Under the pieces are notes generated by a model. That model was not told where the DNA came from and searched no databases. It worked only from the letters and a program-made list of their open reading frames with translations. A DNA stretch of 64,000 nt from Candidatus Caldilinea saccharophila (lineage in GTDB: Bacteria; Chloroflexota; Anaerolineae; Caldilineales; Caldilineaceae), in assembly GCA_016710365.1 (NCBI GenBank), contig JADJVW010000063.1, positions 62,001 to 126,000 on the forward strand. Reading direction: 5' to 3'. This document shows, in pieces, positions 7,897-19,400 of the stretch. The translations under genes and the position numbers were made by a program. The stretch's first letter is position 1; each line of letters opens with the position of its first letter.

Positions 7897-9882
7897 TCAT
7901 GGCTCGATAAAGATCGTCTTCTCCACCGTCAGACTGCTGCCATTTTCGGCGTTTACGATCCCGCGCAGCAAGTACGGATCGCCGTAGCGCACGGATTCGC
8001 CTGATGGCCAGGCATCGCCATTATCGCCAAAGTACCACACGTTGCAGTCGGGTTCGCCGCCGGCAAAGGCGCAATACGCCGCGTTGCCTTCGGTGCGTTG
8101 ATAGACCTCGCTACCGTCGGCGTCAAAGATGCGCAGATCGACGTTGCGAATCCCGTCGCCGTCTTGGAATCCACGTGCTCTATCGTAAGCCTCCACCTGA
8201 AAGACCAGCGCGCCATAGACAGTGCTGTCAGCATTCCCCGGCCCCGTCTGCACGATATTCGCCTCAAGCGCAGCCGGTTGATTTTCCTCGTCACAGCGCG
8301 GCAAATCGGGATGGTCGATGATGAAAGGGGTGTTCCAGGTTGCCTGGCCCCCGTTGTCAAGCACAATATCCGCAAAGACGGTGTAGTCGCCGTTGCAGAT
8401 GAACCGATCCGTGTCCGGCCAGCGGGCGCCGCGTCCGATGTCGAGGACATTGCAGGCCGGCTCGCCGCCGCCAAACACACAGTAGCCATAAGTGCGCTCG
8501 GTGCGCGTATAGAACTCATCGCCAAATTGATCCTGAATGCGGAAATCAACGCGCTCGATCTTGCGGTTGTTAGGCGTTCGCTTGATCTCAGCGCGGACAT
8601 ACATCCGGTCGCGAAAGGTGATGACGCCGTTGGCGATGCGCCCGATGCCGGCGCCGCTCACGAGATCGCCGTTCCAGCCGTCGCCCCCCGGCCCGCCGCC
8701 CGGCAGCACGACCAACGGCGGCAGCGTCGCTACTGATTGTGGCGTCGGTGCAGGAGGCACCACCACCACGGGCGGCAGCGTCGGGACTGGGGTGAAAGTG
8801 GCGGTTGGGTCCGGCGGCAGCTTGCCTAATGGCAGGCTCGTCAAGTTGCTGGTGCATGTGATCAAGCGGGGCCCCGTCGAAACCCAACCGCGCGATCCCG
8901 TCGGCAGCACTTGCACTTCAATCCAGGTGGCGTCGGCGTTGCGCGCCAGCGGGCGAAGCTGGGCATTGAACGGCGCCGCACCAATCGTCGCAAAAGTCGT
9001 GCCAGGTCCCGAGCGCACGTTCAAATTGGGATTGGCGAGCACGGTGCATGTGGCCGCCGCCCGGGGCGTGGCGGTGGAATTCGCCTGCCGCGTCGATGCA
9101 GGGGTGAGCGCAGGCGCAGAGTTGATGGCGCTACTGGCTGAGTTCATCAGGGACAAGGTGTAGGCGCCGCGGTTGTTGCGCTGTTCTCCAGCGACGATCA
9201 GCAGATAGACGCCGGTGGTGGGGATCTCAACGCCGGCAATGCTGGCCCGGCTGTCGTTGTCAGTGTTGCTCTCCATCAGCGTCTCCTCCGCGGTGGGGTC
9301 GAAGAGTTCGAGATAGGGTGTAAACTGGTCGCTGGTTGCCGTCACCGTCACGGCGTCGCCCGCACAGCCGCGCCACGCCCAGCTTTCCCCGGCGCTCGTT
9401 TTCACATTTCCTGTGACAACGGCGTTGGTCGGCAGGCTGCCATCAAAGGTAAGGTCGGCAAGGGCAAGCGCGTCGCCAAAGTCAGAACTGATCGAATAGG
9501 CGCCGCGGTCGCTGCGCCGCTCGCCGGTCGCGACGACGGTGTAATGTCCATTCTCTTCTACGCGGACGACGGCCTGCGCCTGCTCGCCATCCTCGGACGC
9601 GGCTTCGACGAGGGGCGCGGCGGTCGTGTCGGTGTAGACGCTCACAAAGGGCGTGAACGCGTCGCTGGCCACCGTCACGGTGAAGTGGTCGCCGGCGCAG
9701 GCGTCGAGCTCCCATTGATCGCCCAACGCTCCCGTGATGCGCCCTGTCGCCGCACCTGTAGGCGGCAAGGGTTGTCTTGTCTGCGCCAGCGCGGACGGCG
9801 CCGTCAACAGCAGCGTCACCAGCAACAGCGCTGCGGCCGTTGTCCCTGTGATCCAGCAAGCGCTTGTTTTGCATCGATTCAT
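7897..9882 (-). CDS. Secreted PPC-like/SH3b protein with twin Cys-containing C-terminal modules
   Basis: A 661-aa exported protein. Residues 1-33 form a signal peptide ending in SALA. Two PPC-like beta domains follow (about 40-135 and 140-235), each containing FTVTV or VTVTA-type strands and ending in RNNRGAYTLS or RSDRGAYSIS. An SH3b domain spans about 285-345 (NLNVRSGPGT, RGWVSTG), followed by a Pro/Thr/Val linker. The C-terminal half has two homologous modules, each with the motif YCxFxGGEPxCNV and a WP(D/S) element, so they may be disulfide-stabilised. No catalytic motif is seen. Its start overlaps the stop of the upstream CHAT gene as ATGA, which strongly suggests translational coupling. 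A role as extracellular partner of the CHAT proteins is inferred. Confidence 0.8.
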   Translation of the reverse strand: MNRCKTSACWITGTTAAALLLVTLLLTAPSALAQTRQPLPPTGAATGRITGALGDQWELDACAGDHFTVTVASDAFTPFVSVYTDTTAAPLVEAASEDGEQAQAVVRVEENGHYTVVATGERRSDRGAYSISSDFGDALALADLTFDGSLPTNAVVTGNVKTSAGESWAWRGCAGDAVTVTATSDQFTPYLELFDPTAEETLMESNTDNDSRASIAGVEIPTTGVYLLIVAGEQRNNRGAYTLSLMNSASSAINSAPALTPASTRQANSTATPRAAATCTVLANPNLNVRSGPGTTFATIGAAPFNAQLRPLARNADATWIEVQVLPTGSRGWVSTGPRLITCTSNLTSLPLGKLPPDPTATFTPVPTLPPVVVVPPAPTPQSVATLPPLVVLPGGGPGGDGWNGDLVSGAGIGRIANGVITFRDRMYVRAEIKRTPNNRKIERVDFRIQDQFGDEFYTRTERTYGYCVFGGGEPACNVLDIGRGARWPDTDRFICNGDYTVFADIVLDNGGQATWNTPFIIDHPDLPRCDEENQPAALEANIVQTGPGNADSTVYGALVFQVEAYDRARGFQDGDGIRNVDLRIFDADGSEVYQRTEGNAAYCAFAGGEPDCNVWYFGDNGDAWPSGESVRYGDPYLLRGIVNAENGSSLTVEKTIFIEP

Positions 9883-12501
9883 GGCTTTCCCTCCAGTGTA
9901 TTGCTCAGAACTTGCCGCGCTTCCAGCGCAAATGGCTCGCAGCTACAGGCCAGCACGCGTTGTTGGAAGAGGGCGTTGCCCGCGGTGCGTTCGCGCATTG
10001 CATTGCAAGCGTCATAGTGCGCGATGGCCGTTTGCAGCCATGCGACCTGCGTCTGCTGGGCCGTAGCGCGCGTGGCTGCTTCCTGCGCCTGGTCGCGCTG
10101 CACCGCGGCACTGTGTGCGCGCAGCCGCGCTACCGTGCCTAAACCAACCTGCGTCCAGGCGTAGTAGACCGGGTCGGCTTCTGGCGTGAATGCGGCCAGC
10201 GCTTTCTCCAACGCCGCCTGCGCCTGAGTCAGCGACTGTTCGGCCGCAACGAAATCGTTTTGCACCACTTGCCAGGTGGCGCGCACGCGATACGCCAGCC
10301 CCAGATTCATCTGCGCGCGCGGGGCAAAAGGCGACGCCTGCTCCTCGGCAAGCCGCACCGCACGCTCCAGCAGATCCACCGCCACGTCACTGTCCTGGAT
10401 CGCGGCGGCCAGATCCGGCGCCGAGTTCTCGATATTGGCGAGCGAGATGCAGCGCTCCATGCCGGCTGGTATCTGCTGCGTGCGGTACGGAAAGAGCTGC
10501 GCCCGGTCGAGATAGACGCCGCCTAGCAGGATCAGCGCGGGTGTAAATTCCGCGTCGTCCGCCAGCGCTTCGTTCAACGCCGTAATCGCCGTCGTATATT
10601 CGCGCGACTTCTGGGCCAGTTCGCCCAGCACGAGGTAAAACAGCTCCTTGCCCTCCCCTTTTTGCCAACCGTCCACCGTTGGCTCCGCCTGCTGCAAAAT
10701 TGCCAGCCCGCGCTCCGGCAGATCGGCCAGGCCGTAGGAGATGGCCTGCGTCATCCAGAACAGCGCGCGGCTGCGTGGCCCCAATTTTTCCGACATGGTG
10801 AGGTTGGCGCTGTCTGGGTTGGCGGCGTACGGCGCCGACGGCTGGATCGGCGCGCCAAATTCGTAGCCGCCCCACAGCGCGCTCGGCTCGCCCGCCCGCT
10901 CTTGCGCATCAAAATAGAACTCCAACTCCAGACTTTCAGGGTCCGTGGCGTCGGTCAGATGGCCGAAGACGATCATTTGCGCTTTGATGCGCCGCGCCAA
11001 CTGGGCTGCGCTGGCCATGCGCGCGTCCGGCGTAGCGCCGACCACATAGCCCAGCGCGGCATTTTTGCCCTTGTCGCGCCCCAGCGAGTCGTGCCAGATC
11101 AACACGTCGCGGTCAAATTCGCCGGCAGCTTTGGCGCGCCCATAGGCGTCGTCGAGCGCCTTATAGAGCGTGGCGCTGATCTGGTCGCCAAACTCGGAGT
11201 GGCGCATCGAGCCGTCAGGCTGGAGCGCGCCGATGTCGGCCACGGCGATGTTGAAGTTGCCGGTCATCGGCCAGACGTTCCACAGCGGCTCCAGCGTAGG
11301 ATAGGCCAGGCTGCCGGCAATGCCGAAGATGATCACCGCCAACGCCAGCAGCGGCCAGAAGAGGCGGCGCAGCAGCGCGCGCTCCGGCTGGCGCTCGTCC
11401 TCGGTGGCGATCTGCCAGATCGCGCCGTCCGCCGCGCGGCTGAAGAGCACGGGCACGCCCCACTCAGCGGCGCCGGGCGCGGCCAGATCGATCGCCTTGC
11501 GTCCTTCGCTGACCGCGGCGTCGACGGGCAGGCGGTCGGCCAGCGCGCCGTAAAACTGCTCGGCGAAGGCCGCGGCCGCCACATCGCTGATCGCGTACTG
11601 CATGGCCACCGCGGCGGGCAGCCCGCGCTGCACCAGCGCGGCCGCGGTGCTGGAAAAGGGCGACTGCTCGTCTCCGCGCGCGCCTTCGCAGGCGTTGAGG
11701 ACGGCCAGGCGCAGCGACTGCTGGTCGCCGAGCAGGCGGCAGAGTTGCGTCGCGCTCAACAACCAGGCCGCACCAGCCGCGTCAGTCATCACCAGCGAGC
11801 CTTCGCCGGCGCGCGCGTCAAAAAGGGCGTGGCCGCTGTAGTGGAGGATGTGCCACGGCCCCTGCTGCATGGCATCCTGCAGCGCCGGCCATGTCGTCTG
11901 TTCCAGCCAGACCAGTTCCACCTGCCCCTGCGCGATCGGCTGGCGCAGGGCTTGGGCCAGTGCGGCCTTTTCGCGCGCCACATCGAGCGGCGGCAAATCG
12001 GTCGGCGCGGCCACCACACCCAGCACGCGCAGCGGCGGCGTCACCGCAAAGTCGGGGTCGGGCAGCAACAGCTCCAGGTAGCGCATGATGGGCGTGCGCC
12101 GCGAGAGCGCCACGAACTCCTGGCTGCGCGTGTCGAAGAGGAACTCCCACGGCACGGTAAGCAGCTCCGGCGCCAGGATGCGCAACCGGAGACGCAGCCC
12201 CTGGTGCGCCGCTGGTCGCCTGGCGGCTGCGGTCGTATGCGGTGCGGAGGTCGCCCTGGATCAGCGCGTCGAAGAGCGCCGCGCCAAAACGCTGCACCCG
12301 CTCGCCGTCGTCAGGGCTTGCACCGTCGAGCAGCGCCTGTTCGATGGCGGCCAGCTCGGCGTCGAGCGCCTCGCGGCTGAAGGGAAAGGCCATCACCCCG
12401 CGTGCGGCGCCCGCGGGCGAATGCAGCACGGCCACGGGATAGCGGGTCCCGTCACCGGCGTCGATCTCCAGTTCGAAGTCGTGGAGCGTGAGTGATGTCA
12501 T
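9879..12501 (-). CDS. CHAT-domain (caspase-like) transmembrane TPR protein, copy 2, frameshifted
   Basis: Putative clan-CD cysteine peptidase. The N-terminal beta region (LTLHDFELEID) leads into a CHAT domain with PWEFLFD, the histidine motif HYSGHALFD (about His223) and the cysteine motif LAVLNACEGA (about Cys270). One membrane helix follows (about 377-398), then a domain with FNIAVADIG and MIVFGHLTD strands resembling FlgO/TolB-N folds, and a TPR-like helical C-terminus. The likely topology is CHAT inside and TPRs outside. A +1 shift near 12195, at a GGGG run, interrupts the frame (SGAPG then LRLRLRILAP). Restored length is about 873 aa. It is a paralogue of the CHAT gene ending at 12979. 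Substrate unknown. Confidence 0.8.
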
Positions 12502-12564
12502 AACCTGTGGCGAACGCACAGCCAGGGAACGTTCCGGCTGGGCGTTCGCTTATTATCGCAGGTT
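12502..12564 (-). promoter_or_regulatory. Nested inverted repeat covering the leader of CHAT copy 2
   Basis: AACCTG at 12502-12507 pairs with CAGGTT at 12559-12564, and GCGAACGC at 12510-12517 pairs with GCGTTCGC at 12542-12549. A further imperfect GAACGTTC palindrome lies inside. The outer arm ends directly at the start codon at 12501 and contains the only AGG near it, so the structure could control translation or act as an intercistronic attenuator. Confidence 0.5.
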
Positions 12565-12575
12565 GAGGGGAGGTG

Positions 12576-12974
12576 TCAAGGGAGGATCGACAGTTCGTCC
12601 CTTATATTCCTGAGATGTGCTACTTCCACTTGATTGCCAAAGTGCGTATGACATCGAATCTCGATGTCAAGCACGCGTTGTTGGAATTCTCGCGGCGTTG
12701 CCTGGCTGAAATGCTCGTTGCCAAGCTGCGCAAACAACAGCGCATCGTCCATTTTTTCCTCACCCTCCAACCACTCTGCTATGGTGGCCAAACTCTCAAG
12801 ATCAAGCTCGATATCGCTCAGCGCAGCAAGCTGTTTGATCAGTGTGGCTACCTCTGACCCTGTAGGCGGTGGCGTCTTTGGCCCGTTGATGACGATGCAG
12901 GGGGATGGATTGCAGAGACCAGAACCTCCGCCTGGGGCTGCGACAGCGGCTACTTTAAATTTTTTGTCGCTCAT
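12576..12974 (-). CDS. 132-aa protein between the two CHAT genes
   Basis: I do not recognise this protein. The start at 12974 lies 4 bases after the stop of CHAT copy 1 and uses an AAAGGGAA ribosome site inside that gene, so the pair is tightly coupled. Residues 1-16 are basic/alanine-rich (KKFKVAAVAAP). A Gly-rich segment with two cysteines follows (GLCNPSPCIVINGP), then a PPPTG turn. Residues about 42-132 are helical and acidic and could hold one or two TPR-like hairpins (EWLEGEEKMDDALLFAQLGN). No signal peptide or membrane helix is present. Its position makes it a candidate substrate, inhibitor or effector of the CHAT peptidases, but this is inference from context only. Confidence 0.65.
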   Translation of the reverse strand: MSDKKFKVAAVAAPGGGSGLCNPSPCIVINGPKTPPPTGSEVATLIKQLAALSDIELDLESLATIAEWLEGEEKMDDALLFAQLGNEHFSQATPREFQQRVLDIEIRCHTHFGNQVEVAHLRNIRDELSILP

Positions 12975-12978
12975 GTAG

Positions 12979-15535
12979 TTATTCCCTTTCTGAAACTTGT
13001 GCACAATAACGTTGCAGCTCGGCTGCAGAATCGAGCAGGGACCGAGCATTTGCATAGCTCCACTTGCAGACTTCTATAACAGTGGTATATACCGTATGCA
13101 GGTTTTCGGGACTGCCCCTTTGCTGCGCCAGTTGTTCGGCTTCCTGCCAGTGAGCAATGACCTTATCTACATCTACATATTCGCCGCCGTGCTGCTGACG
13201 CAGCACTCCGTCCACCAGCAGCACCCAGCCCATTTCCGCATGCGCATAAATAGCCGCTTCAGCGGAGTGCAGGGCGCGCTCAGGCATGGATTCCTCGACT
13301 TGCTGGTAGAGATCAAGCACCTGCTGATATGACTGGATAGCCTGCTGGGCGAAATAGGGATTGAGTCTGGTGCAGCGAAATCGCCACAGATGCACGCGCC
13401 CCACGCCGAGGTGGCTGGACATTTTGACCAAGGTCTCGGTCAGGACGCCCGCAATCATGGGATCATGCTCCGCCTGATCGAGAGCAGCCTGAAAATCGCG
13501 GTCGAGGGCTTTGGCTTGCTCGATCCAGCCATCGTCGCATCCTGGTGAGCCGAAGCGGCTGATCTGCTGGTAGCCGGCGCTGGCCTGAGCTGCCAGCAGT
13601 CTGGCATAGGTGGAGTTGATGGCAAGCCCCTGCTGGAAAGCATTCTGAGCGCTGGCTAGATGGGTTAGCGCCAGGTCCGGGTCTGTCTCTGCTGTGGCGT
13701 AGGCAAGCTGCAGGTAGGCATTGCCAAGAAAAAGATAGATCGTCTCCTGCCCTTTGGCGCCGCGTCCCTTGCCCGCCGCCCAGTTTGAATGACTGCGCAC
13801 CCACTCAAAAACATTGGCAGCCCGTTCATAGGCATCGACCTCGCCGCCCATCAGATAGGAGTAGCCCAGTGCGATGCCGGCAAAGCTGAGCGTCCGTTCA
13901 CGCAGCGCGCGAGTAACCTCCTGAATTTCGGCTGCGCTGGCGCCGTATTCGATCTCACTGCCGAAGGCGAAACGCCCCTCCATCTCAGGCGCCAGGCCAG
14001 CATAGATGTCGTCGAAGCGGAACTCCGGGGTTAACTTCCAGCGCTGCCCCTCATGGCCAAGCTCGCCGTAGATCAAAAGGTTGGCGTTGATCTCCTGCAT
14101 GTACTGCTGTGCATCCGCGTCAGCAGCAAGCCGGATACGCTGCTGCGGCCCCCAGGCCAACAGGTCGCGCTCAAAGAGCTCTCTCCAAACGTCGGAACTG
14201 GCATTCAGCGACGCCGCCAATCTTTCGGCCAGCGCTACGGCTTCGGCATCTGCACTGCGCTGGTCCTCCCCACTTTGCACCAGCGGAGTGAAAGGTGCGA
14301 CCGCCACATTGAAAGGGCCCTCGGGCATCCGCACCGGCCCAAAACGTTCCTGCATCTGCGGCCACGCCAGCCAGGCCACCAGCCCCACCGCCAGCAGAAG
14401 CAGGCCCAGCACCGCCCAAAGCGACCAGCGCGGAACAGGCAGGGCTGCCAGCCGATCTGATTCTGGCCTGCTTTCCTCCCCACTGCGCATCACCAGCACC
14501 ACCGCGGCCCAGGCCAACGTTTCCGGCGCGGCCAGGCTCAGCGCCTTGCGCGCCTCGGCAAAGGCGGCGTCGATGGGCAGGCCGTTGCCCAGCGCGCCGT
14601 AGAAGCTGCGCGCCAGCTCGATGGCTTCGCTGTCGGCGATGGCCTGCTGCACGGCCACGACGGCCGGCGCGCCCGCGCTCACCAGTTGCTGGGCAATACC
14701 GGCGTCCATGTGGCTGCCGCCCTGCGCGCCGGCGCAGGCATTGAGCACCGCCAGCCGCAGCGCGTTGTGATCGCCGAGCAGCCGGGCGATCTCCTCGGCG
14801 GAGCGCAGGTCGGCCACGCCCGCGGCATCCGCAAAGGCCAGATAGCCCGTGGCGGTGGTGGGGTCAAACAGGCCGTGCCCCAAGAAGTGGAAAATGTGCC
14901 AGTCGCCACGCTGGAGCGCAGCCTGGAGATCGCGCCAGCCCTGGCCCTCCACCCAGTGCACTTCAGCGCCGGCCCCCAGGCGCGCCAGCGCCTGCGTCAA
15001 CTGCTGCCGTTCGGCGGCGAGGTCAAGTGCTTCCAGATCAGAGGGCTGCACGGCCATAGCGAGTACGCGCAGCGGCGGCTCGCCGTCCAGTGGCTTGAGC
15101 GGCTGCTGCGTCTCCAGCGTGCGCACCAGGACGGTGTCGGGCTGCAGCGCGATAAAGCGCTGCTGGCGCACATCGAAGAGCAGCTCCCACGGCAGCGCGG
15201 CGAGCAGCGGATCGTCGAGCACGCGCAGGCGGATGCGCAGATCGCAGCCGCGGCCCTGCACGTGGCTGACGCTGCGGTCATAGACTTGCAGCACGCTCCC
15301 CAAAAACTGTGCTGAAGAGCATGCCGCCCAACACTTTGGAGCGATCCACGCTGCCTTCGCCGGTCAAATCCAGCCGCGCCACCTGCGCGGCCAGCTCATC
15401 CGGCGCCAGCGGCAGCGTGAAGCTGCGGCGCACTTCGCCGGCCGGGGAGCGCAGCACCGCGGCTTCGTACGCGCCGTCACGCGCCGGGCGAAGCTGGAGA
15501 TCGAAGGTCTCGTAATGGTGAGCGATAGCCATCAT
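12979..15535 (-). CDS. CHAT-domain (caspase-like) transmembrane TPR protein, copy 1, frameshifted
   Basis: Same architecture as its downstream paralogue: an N-terminal strand region (YETFDLQLRPA), then a CHAT domain with PWELLFD, HFLGHGLFD (about His219) and LAVLNACAGA (about Cys267). A membrane helix follows at about 370-393 (LWAVLGLLLLAVGLVAWLAW), then a domain with FNVAVAPFTPL and NLLIYGELG strands and a long TPR-like C-terminal region. The frame breaks near 15300 at TTTTTGGGG and needs a +1 correction (TVFG joined to SVLQVYDRS). Restored length is about 851 aa. First gene of the cluster, divergent from the giant surface protein. His-Cys spacing of about 48 residues fits an active CHAT dyad. 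Confidence 0.8.
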
Positions 15536-16415
15536 AACCAAGCGGCAACGTGCAATAAAGTGGCGACATGAAGCACTATCCACGGATGACATGAATAGCG
15601 CAGATTCTGGAGAGCGCCTCGATGGATGACTGATTTCAAGGCAGCGCGCTCAGGCGTGTCATCTGTGAAATGTGCGCAAGCTGTGGATGATTTCCCGCTG
15701 CACCTGTCGTCAGTACAGTCGCAGCGAGAGGGTCGAGTATGGCACGCTTCCTACACCCTGTCAAGGCATCGCAAATTCGCCGCCAATCACGCCGTTAATC
15801 TCGCCGCTACAGGAATGAAAGCGGGCGGATGTTCCAGGCCCGGCAGTCAGGAAGGAATGGGAGCAAAAACTGTGGCAGCAGACGATGGAAAATTCTTATG
15901 TATATATCTTATATTTTGCATAAATTATTATCGTCTCGACAACAGTTTGTCAGCAAAGTACAGCAGGAATTAGATGATAGAACACGATTACCTAATCAAC
16001 GCACACATTGAGCCTCATTAATTCATGCGTTTTCTCTTTACAAGTGACAGTGAATGCCGGCTAGTCGATATAACGACTTTGTCGCGATTGAGTGCTGCTG
16101 CGCTGTGATGACGTATGTCGTGGGTTGGTCAATCGCTGCACCGATTGCATGGACTGAACCACTCTAATTGATTGTGATTTGGATGCAGATGGAAACCGAA
16201 AGGATGTAGCAAGAATTACTTTACAAACTAACAGGAAAATGTAAGCTAATCCTCACGTTTTTTTCGATAAGATTACTTTATCTTACTTTTCACTTACAAA
16301 GTGAGAAGTTTCAGAAATAGAGATTAGATTGTCTACAGCGGGGCAGCACCCCAGATCGATAGACGTTTTTTTAAAAGTAAAAATTGTTGTCAAGCATTTA
16401 CTGGAGAACCTTCAG
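15536..16415. other. AT-rich divergent intergenic region
   Basis: About 880 bases separate the CHAT cluster from the giant surface-protein gene. The part from about 15890 to 16400 is much richer in A and T than the surroundings. No family-like open frame was found. Near 16266-16282 there is an imperfect palindrome (GATAAGATTACTTTATC), followed by a hairpin at 16286-16308. It probably carries promoters for both directions and a long leader for the surface protein. Confidence 0.5.
16286..16308 (+). promoter_or_regulatory. Hairpin in leader of the giant surface protein
   Basis: CTTTTCACTT at 16286-16295 pairs with AAGTGAGAAG at 16299-16308 (10 pairs, one G-U). It lies about 110 bases before the start codon, beside another palindrome at 16266-16282, so it may be an operator or leader structure. 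Confidence 0.35.
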
Positions 16416-19400
16416 ATGTCCAATCAAAAGATAGTGCTGTTTACTACGCGCATGAAATATGGCGCAGTGGCAGTTATGCTCCTGTTCTTTGGGATGTGGT
16501 CGCTCTTGGCGCCGGCTACGGCCAGCGCGCAGCCACCATCGCCGACGCTGGAACTGACCAAGGCGGTCTCAGCCACATCAATCGCCTCAGGCACGCCCTT
16601 CGAGTATACCTTTGCCTACCGCTGCGCCAGCATCACGGCGAACTGCCAGAACGCGGTCATCACCGATGTGCTGCCGCCGCAGGTGACTTATATACCAAAC
16701 TCGGCGACGACGACGCCGCACATCCAGAGCGTCGCCTACACACCCGATCCGTCGGGCACGACCGGCGGCGCGCTGACCTACACCTTCGTCAACCCGCTGC
16801 CCGCGGGCAGCACAGGCATCTTGCGCTTTCAGGTGCAGTTCCCGCCGGGCACGCTGCCGGGCACGGTGGCGCTCAACCGCGCGACCTTCAGCGCCGACAA
16901 CGCCGGCCCGGTGACAACGCCCAACGTCTCGACCACGGCCACCGGCCAGTTCGAGATGACGGTGAATAAGAGCGGCGGCCCCGCGGTGGTCGGCTACCCG
17001 ACGCCTTTTGACCTGAACATTTGCAGCCCGGACACCGTCGGTGGCGTGCGTTTCTTGACGCCGATCATCACTGACACGCTGCCGGCGGACGCGATCTTCA
17101 TCAGCGCGCAGGGTGCGGAAGGCGTCGATTGGGTCTACACGCCCGTCACCGCACCCAACCTCGGCGGCACGGTCACCTTTCTCAACCTGCCTACAATCCC
17201 GGTCGGCGGCTGCTTCACGCGCCAGGTGACGCTGCAATACGACAGCATCCCACCGGTGCAGCCGATCAACCGCATGACCGTGACCGGCGCGCCGGAAGGG
17301 TGCACCAACCCGGCTGCGCTCCCCGCCCACTGCCAGGGACAGACGACGCGCACGCTGAACGCGCAGTTGCCGATCAACGTGATCGCGCCTTATCCGCAAG
17401 GGGAAGGCGGCAAAAGCTCGTCCAGCCCCTCCTCGTTCACAGGCACGGAGGCGCGGCCGGGCGAGACTGTCACCTACAATGTACGCGCCGTCAACACCGG
17501 CTTTATCACGCTGACGCAAGTCACGGTGACGGACACCATTCCCGCAGAGATCGACCTGCTCTCTTTCACCGCGGGCGGTTCGGCGACGCGGCCCGTCACC
17601 CTTACCTATCAGATCAACAATGTCGACGTCTGGCTGCCGGTTGCGGGCAACCCCTTCGCCAGCAATACCAGCGTCACGGTCGCCAGCCTGGGCCTCGGCG
17701 CCGGCGATGTGGTCACGCAACTGCGCTGGCAGATCGGCGAGATGCCGGTCGGCGCGCCGGCTTTCAGCGCGGCGGTCGTAGGCACGGTTAACAGCGCACT
17801 GACGCCGCAATTCCCGGCGCAGAGCTTCCAGAACTGCGCGTTGGTGAGCTCGCCGGAGCTGCCTGCCTCGATCAACTCGTGCAATGATGTCAGCATCGTC
17901 GACCGGCGCGCGATCCCACGTGTGACCAAAACCGGCGGCGCGGGCGCCAACCTGCCGCTGGATTTTGTCGACTACACGGTGACGCTTTCCAACGACGCTG
18001 TAGCGCACCTCGCCCTGACCAGCCCAGTGCTGGCCGATCTGATCCCGGCGCAGTTTGCCTATGTCGCCGGCAGCGCGGTCTTTGACAGCGGCGCCAGTGC
18101 AGTGGGCGCGCCCGCGCCGACGCTGGAGGTGCTACCCAATTACAATGGCGGGCGCACGCTGCTGCGCTGGACGTGGTCGGGCTACGATCTGGCGCCCGGT
18201 GCGCGACTGGTCGTGCGCTATCGCGTGCAGATTCCCGACGGCACTGCGCCCGGCACGTACAACAACGTCGCTGCGCTGGTGGATTGGAGCGGCCCGGCCG
18301 ACCCGGATGACGCAAATCGCGACCGCCGCTCGATCCTGCTCTGCAGCGGCGCAGCCGTGTACACCGATACGCTCGACCTGGACGGTGACGGCAACATGAC
18401 CGAGGAGTCCTGCCAGAGCGTGGCGCCGACCAATGTCGCGGTCTTTCTGGCGATGGATTCGGAGAAGTTCACGCGCGGCCTCTTTGACTGCGAGAACACG
18501 ACCGACTACGGCCCCACGACGGCCTGCGAGGACGCAGACTACAACAAGCTGGGCCTGACCGCGGTTGGCGGGCCGGTCGATTACCGTCTGGTGCTGACCA
18601 ATGCCAGCAACGTTTCGGTAACCAACCTGGTCGTGATGGACATCTTCCCGCGCATCGGCGACACCGGCGTAGTCGATACGTCCGCGCGCGGCAGCCAGTG
18701 GCGGCCCAACCTGCAAGGCCCGGTCACCGGGCCGGCGGGCGTGCCGCTGACGATCTTCTACAGCACCGTCGCCAATCCCTGCCGCACCGAACTGGTGAGC
18801 AGCGGGCCATCCGGCTGTGCGCCGGGCAACTGGACGACGACGCTGCCCGCGGACCCGACCAGCGTGCAGGCGATCCGCCTCAACTTCTGCGAATACAACG
18901 CCAGCGGCGTGGCGACCAACTGTCTGACCATCCCGCGCAACCAATCCTTCACCTTCGACTGGCCGATGGTAGCGCCCAACAACGCGCCTGCCGACGCCTC
19001 CTGCCTGACGCCGGCCGACGATTCGTTCAACCCGGCGGCTGCGCCTGCGTGCCAGATCGCGTGGAACTCCTTCGGCTACACCGCCACCGAAGCTCGCGAC
19101 GTGGACGGCCAGCCGGGCAACGACCCCGGCGCGCTGCAACTGCTGCCCTCCGAACCCAACCGCGTCGGGATGCGCGTGGCGCCGCCGCCGCCCTTCTCGC
19201 TGGGTGACTTTGTCTGGCTCGACGTGGCCGGCCAGCAGAACGACGGCGTTCAGCAGAATGAAGAACGCACGATCTGGGGCGTCAACGGCGTGCGCGTCGA
19301 ACTCTACGACGGCAGCGGGAACTACCTCGGCTACCGCATCACCGGCCCCAACTTTGCCGGCGAACCCGGCTACTATCTCTTCCCGAACCTGGCTGCCGGC

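Noticed and set aside
10662..12380. Plus-strand open frame of 572 codons opposite CHAT copy 2
   Set aside because: Shadow frame of the minus-strand CHAT gene; its translation is Arg/Gln/His-rich without domains.
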